Source of the DNA: Gloeopeniophorella convolvens
Lineage: Eukaryota; Basidiomycota; Agaricomycetes; Russulales
DNA: 64,000 nt
Direction: 5' to 3'
Assembly: GCA_022496205.1 (NCBI GenBank)
Contig: WTXD01000034.1
Location: 186,001-250,000 of the forward strand
The notes under the pieces were generated by a model, which was not told the origin of the DNA, did not search any database, and was given only the letters and a program-made list of their open reading frames with translations. The position numbers and the translations under genes are program-made. Positions 60,673 through 64,000 of this stretch are shown in pieces (position 1 is the first letter of the stretch; each line of letters opens with the position of its first letter).

Positions 60673-62371
60673 CCGTCTTCATAGTTCCAATCTTCTAAGC
60701 CTTTTGCTATCGTACGTGGACCATTCTTCATGATTGTTGTTAACGCTTTAGTGACTTCTTCGTCTTTGTCTTGAGATTCTCTGATGCGTCGTCGTAGGTT
60801 TTGGTCTCCAATGGTAGTGGTAGTGCCAGCGCGAGTAGCTCGGATTGCAAAAAACTTGGTGTCCAGGAGGATTTTGTTATTGTTTTCAGTCATCATCCCC
60901 TCTTTAAGATCTGGACGGCGGGACAGATGATCGGCGCGGTTGTAAATGCCGGGTTTATGAAGGAGAAGAACGTCGTATTGGGAAAGTTCAAGAGACCAGC
61001 GTGCTTGTCTTCGAGTGAGTTTCTGTTTTGTAGTGAAGTATGTCAGGTTGTTGTGGTCGGTCCAGATTTCAACACGGTGTTGAGCCCCTTGTAAATAGTG
61101 TCGATAGGTTTCAAGGGAACGGATAATAGCAAGGAGTTCTTTGTCGTGGATGTCGTAGTTGCGTTCTGCGTCGGTCATGGATTTAGACAGGAATGCAACC
61201 GGGTGCCAGCGATTAATTTCGTCTGGTTGCTCCAGCACAGCGCCGATGGCAAAGTCGGAGGCATCTGTAATCAGACGAAATGGGCGAGTGTGGTCGGGGA
61301 GTGTGAGTACTGGGGCTGAGGTAAATGCGTGCTTGAGGTTGTCAAACGCTTGTTGACAGGCTGAGGACCACTGGAACGGAGTATCTTTATGTGTGAGGGT
61401 ATGAAGTGGTCGTGCAATCTTAGAGAAATCCTTGATGAAACATCTGTAGAAATTGCCAAAGCCGAGGAACGCTTGAACGTGCTTGAGTGTTTTTGGCGTC
61501 GGCCATTCCATGATAGCTTTAAGTTTGGCAGGGTCCATGCGAATGCGACCGGCAGAGATGATAAGGCCAAGGTATTCAATTGTTGTCTGGAAGAAGGAAC
61601 ATTTCTCTGGTTTGAGGTAGAGGTCGAGTTCGCGAAGTCGCTGGAGGACACGATGAACAAGGGCATAATTTTCTTCAAGAGTGTCGGTGAAAATGAGGAT
61701 GTCATCCATGTAGATAACAACGCAGCCGGTTGCGATGATATCCTTGAAGTTCTCGTTCATAAAGGATTGGAACGTGCCGGGGGAGTTGCAGAGTCCAAAG
61801 AACATGACTAGGGGTTCGAATAGACCACGGTTGGTCTTGAAGGCGGCTTTCCATTCATCGCCTTCTTTGATGCGAATATTGTTGTAGCCCCAGCGGACGT
61901 CAAATTTGGTGAAGTAGCGGGCATTCTTGAGTTTGTCGATGAGTTTAGGGATGAGTGGAAGCGGGTAAGCGTTCTTGATTGTGATGTTGTTGAGGGCGCG
62001 ATAGTCTTGTACAGGACGTAATTTTCCATCTTTCTTCTTGACGAAGAAGAACGGGCTTGCCATAGGTGACTTTGAAGGGCGAATATAGCCTTTTGTAAGG
62101 TGTTCTTTGAGAAACTCGTCAAGGGCCTTCTGTTCGTCGGGGGTGAGACTGTAGATTTTACAGTCACGGAGTTGGGCATCAGGTTTCAGGTCGATAGCAT
62201 GGTCCCAGGGTTTGCGGGCAGGGAGTCGTTGGGCAGCTGATTCTTCAAAGACTTTTCGGTACTTGAGGAATTCTGGAGGGACAATGTCTTCAATTGTCTT
62301 CTTGGGTGCGACATTTTGTTCGGCCAATTGTTGTGAATGAGTCGTTTTGGCGCGGACAGATATAGATCCTA
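60561..62371 (-). pseudogene. Gypsy reverse transcriptase-RNase H fragment of pol
   Basis: Minus-strand frame entering at the copia junction (GSISVRAKTTHSQQ) and running through RT motifs (SPMASPFFFVKKKDGKLRPV, LPLIPKLIDKL, catalytic YMDD in VVIYMDDILIF) into RNase H (ITDASDFAIGAVLEQ, HDKELLAI, WTDHNNLTYF, NRADHLSRR). Genuine pol sequence ends at DWNYEDG near 60676; the last ~38 codons to the stop at 60561 come from the solo LTR. The catalytic residues of both domains look intact. Confidence 0.88.
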
Positions 62372-62856
62372 TGTTGAAGCGCAGCAGAGGGTGGAGTGAC
62401 AACTGAAGGACACAGAGTGACGCTCAGTCAGAGAAGGTCAAAAGACTGATACATTAGTGCAATACCTGAAGGACACAGAGTGACGCTACAAGGTAAGGTA
62501 AGCATAAGGTAGAAGTGAAAGGAGCGGTAGTGTACTTGCCTCAGTCAGAGAAGGTCAAAAGACTGAGGCTACAGAGGCGAAGAAAGAGGTCCTTATATAC
62601 AGTAAGGAGCAACAGATAGCATGTGATAAACACTGCTTAGAAAGCCTAGGAGACCCACATGAAACGGAGTAAGAGTGGGTACCGGAGTACAAGGTGGGTC
62701 ATGGAATGCCCTAGAAGAGTCCAGAACATGGAAACGAATGTGGGGCTGAGCACAGCCTTAAGTCTAGAACATTATGTACACAAGATAAGATAGTCCTTGA
62801 TCATTAGGTCCATATCTAATCTAATCAGAGCCGCCAGGACACTGTCCGTCTCAACA
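62372..62856 (-). repeat. Copia-type 3' LTR
   Basis: 485 bp, plus strand TGTTGAAG...CGTCTCAACA, with a 6-bp TGTTGA/TCAACA terminal inverted repeat. A purine tract (minus-strand CACGGGGGGA at 62857-62866) follows, placing it as the 3' LTR of the minus-strand copia element. It has two internal copies of TGAAGGACACAGAGTGACGCT and of a CAGTCAGAGAAGGTC-type unit, matching the plan but not the sequence of the repeats in the LTR at 57569. Confidence 0.85.
62538..62569. repeat. LTR hairpin, 9-bp stem, second copy
   Basis: GCCTCAGTC at 62538-62546 pairs with GACTGAGGC at 62561-62569 around a 14-nt loop (AGAGAAGGTCAAAA). The flanks TACTT before and TACA after are shared with the other LTR. It lies about 25 bases from TTATATAC. 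Confidence 0.7.
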
Positions 62857-62866
62857 TCCCCCCGTG
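62734..62866 (-). other. Copia polypurine tract and LTR edge
   Basis: The G-run at 62857-62866 (minus strand CACGGGGGGA) abuts the LTR start TGTTGAGACGG, the usual place where plus-strand DNA synthesis is primed. The flanking LTR sequence is included for context. Confidence 0.5.
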
Positions 62867-62879
62867 ATTAAGACATCCA

Positions 62880-64000
62880 TCATCCTACTAAACCCATTTG
62901 CCCAGAGAGCAGGGAGTGGCGCGATTTGGCAAGTGATTTTGTTAAGCCATCTGCTACCATGTCCTCTGTCTTGGTGCGAACCAGATCTACGACATTGTTT
63001 TGAACATACTCGCGGATCTTGTGGTGCTTTAGCTGGATATGTTTGGATCTCCTGCCAGTAACTGGATTGCTGGCGAGGTCAACTGAACCTTTGTTGTCGC
63101 CGTGCAACAGGATTGGATCTTCAACATTGTATCCTAGCTCAGAGTAGAAGCTCTGATACCACGCGGCTTGGTTGCCAGCGTCGGTTAAGGCCATGTACTC
63201 GGCTTCAGTGGTGCTGAGGGCGATGGTCTTTTGCTTGCGCGAGGACCAAGAGATTGCGCCTTCTGCTAGAAGGAATACGTAGCCAGAAGTGGAACGATAG
63301 TCATCTGGGTTGTCTCCCAGCTTGAGTCGGAGTAACCATAAAGTCCGACCCCATTGGCCCCATTATAGCGGATGCGATAGTTAATAGTCCCTTTGAGGTA
63401 TTTGAGGACATATTTTGCAAGGCTTAGATGTTTTGGTGAGGGATTTGCTGCGTACTGGGCAAGGCGTCCCACAGCAAAGGAAATGTCCGGTCTAGTGCCA
63501 AGGTTTGCATAGAGCAAACTTCCGATGAGAGATTGATAGTACTGTCTCTCTTCAGCGGATGCCTCCTTATCTGACTTGACAAGGTGCACTTCGGCGCCGG
63601 CAGGAAGGGGGGTGAGGTTAGGATCGGCACCATCCAGCTTGAATTGCTTCAGCTTGTGGAGGATATATCCAGACTGGTCAATCTCTAGGCGGCGTAAGGG
63701 TCGATCGCGAGTAATGCGAACCCCGAGGTAGGACTGGATTTCTCCAAGATCCGTCATCTCATAGCGCGCACTAAGAGCAGCCTTGATGCGAGTAACCTCA
63801 GATAGGGAGTTCCCCATCAAAGTGATGTCGTCAACGTATAGAATAATGATGATTTTTATATCCCCCCACGTTGAAGATACACATAGATCCCAGCATCTGA
63901 GACCGTGCGCGTGAAGCCGAGTTCCTCAAGAACTCCATGGAATTGCAAGTTCCATGCGCGTGAAGCTTGTTTGAGACCGTAGATTGCCTTTTTAAGGCGG
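62880..64000 (-). pseudogene. Ty1/copia pol, RT end and RNase H, two frameshifts, runs off right edge
   Basis: Minus strand from the right edge: RT sequence (AIYGLKQASRAWN, then IIILYVDDITLMG with the YVDD motif), the connection (MTDLGEIQSYLGVRI, SLIGSLLYANLGTRPDISFAVGRL), then RNase H (KTIALSTTEAEYMAL, LHGDNKGSVDLASNP, RRSKHIQLKHHKIREYV), ending LSGQMGLVG at 62880. The frame shifts twice at runs of G on the sense strand: at 63862-63867 (six C on plus), just before YVDD, and at 63316-63318 (three C on plus), in SSW|GDNPDD. Each is explained by one missing or extra G. The 5' LTR, gag, protease, integrase and early RT are beyond the window. Confidence 0.88.

Larger units (their letters stand above)
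58069..62371 (-). mobile_element. Ty3/gypsy chromodomain retrotransposon, 5' part missing, disrupted
   Basis: Domain order on the minus strand is reverse transcriptase, RNase H, integrase, chromodomain, 3' LTR. Its 5' end (gag, protease, 5' LTR) is not in the window because a copia element begins at 62372, inside the region before the RT. The pol frame is broken at 60117-60672 by a solo LTR of another family. Confidence 0.85.

Noticed and set aside
61801..61825. GGTTCGAATAGACC, resembling a tRNA B box
   Set aside because: Inside the RT coding frame of gypsy, with no matching A box or cloverleaf. No convincing tRNA was seen in the window.
1..64000. CRISPR arrays, operons, ribosome binding sites
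   Set aside because: The window is eukaryotic nuclear DNA; no regularly spaced direct repeats are present apart from LTR-internal repeats and simple repeats.

Overview
The window is nuclear DNA of a filamentous basidiomycete, most likely an Agaricomycete. Genes are dense and cut by many short introns (about 42-65 nt, GT..AG with branch-point-like CTAAC/CTGAC). Protein content fits: ERG9, HSP78, VPS10, coronin, a basidiomycete-style Zn2Cys6 factor, and Ty3/gypsy chromodomain and Ty1/copia elements. I rebuilt most gene models by hand from splice sites and protein-family continuity. For ERG9, RCC2-PHD, the DAO oxidase, GLTP, the Pom34-like gene, the FAD monooxygenase and coronin, the exon lengths add up to a whole number of codons.

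Layout. 1-8.7 kb: VPS10 sorting receptor (minus, runs off the left edge), squalene synthase ERG9 (plus), and an RCC2-type beta-propeller fused to a C-terminal PHD finger (minus). 10.3-20.1 kb: a secreted FAD-dependent oxidase (minus) divergent from mitochondrial disaggregase HSP78 (plus), then an ER M28 metallopeptidase of the ERMP1 type (plus). 22.3-27 kb: a two-TM protein resembling nucleoporin Pom34 and a glycolipid transfer protein (both minus), then a protein with four repeated zinc-finger units (plus). 27.5-33.9 kb: a Zn2Cys6 transcription factor, a small hypothetical gene and a MEF2-type MADS-box factor (all minus). 33.9-38.1 kb holds no convincing gene. 38.1-57.3 kb: FAD monooxygenase (plus), a large disordered nuclear-type protein with a zinc-ribbon (minus), a NOP8-like RRM protein (minus), HUA1-like protein (plus), a tiny coiled-coil ORF (minus), coronin (plus) and an IBTK-type ankyrin-RCC1-BTB protein (plus).

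57.5-64 kb is a nest of retrotransposons. A copia-type LTR is interrupted by a Ty3/gypsy element. That gypsy pol is itself interrupted by a 556-bp solo LTR with a 4-bp target duplication. The gypsy 5' part is cut by a second copia element that runs off the right edge and carries two single-base frameshifts.

Most genes are unrelated housekeeping functions (sterol synthesis, vacuolar sorting, mitochondrial protein rescue, actin, ribosome biogenesis, nuclear transport, ubiquitination), not a pathway cluster. The unusual points are the RCC2-PHD fusion, several introns that only work with GC-AG boundaries, micro-exons of 15, 18 and 19 nt, the four-unit zinc-finger protein, and the nested transposons with a conserved hairpin in divergent LTRs. 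I did not find a clear new defence or biosynthetic system.
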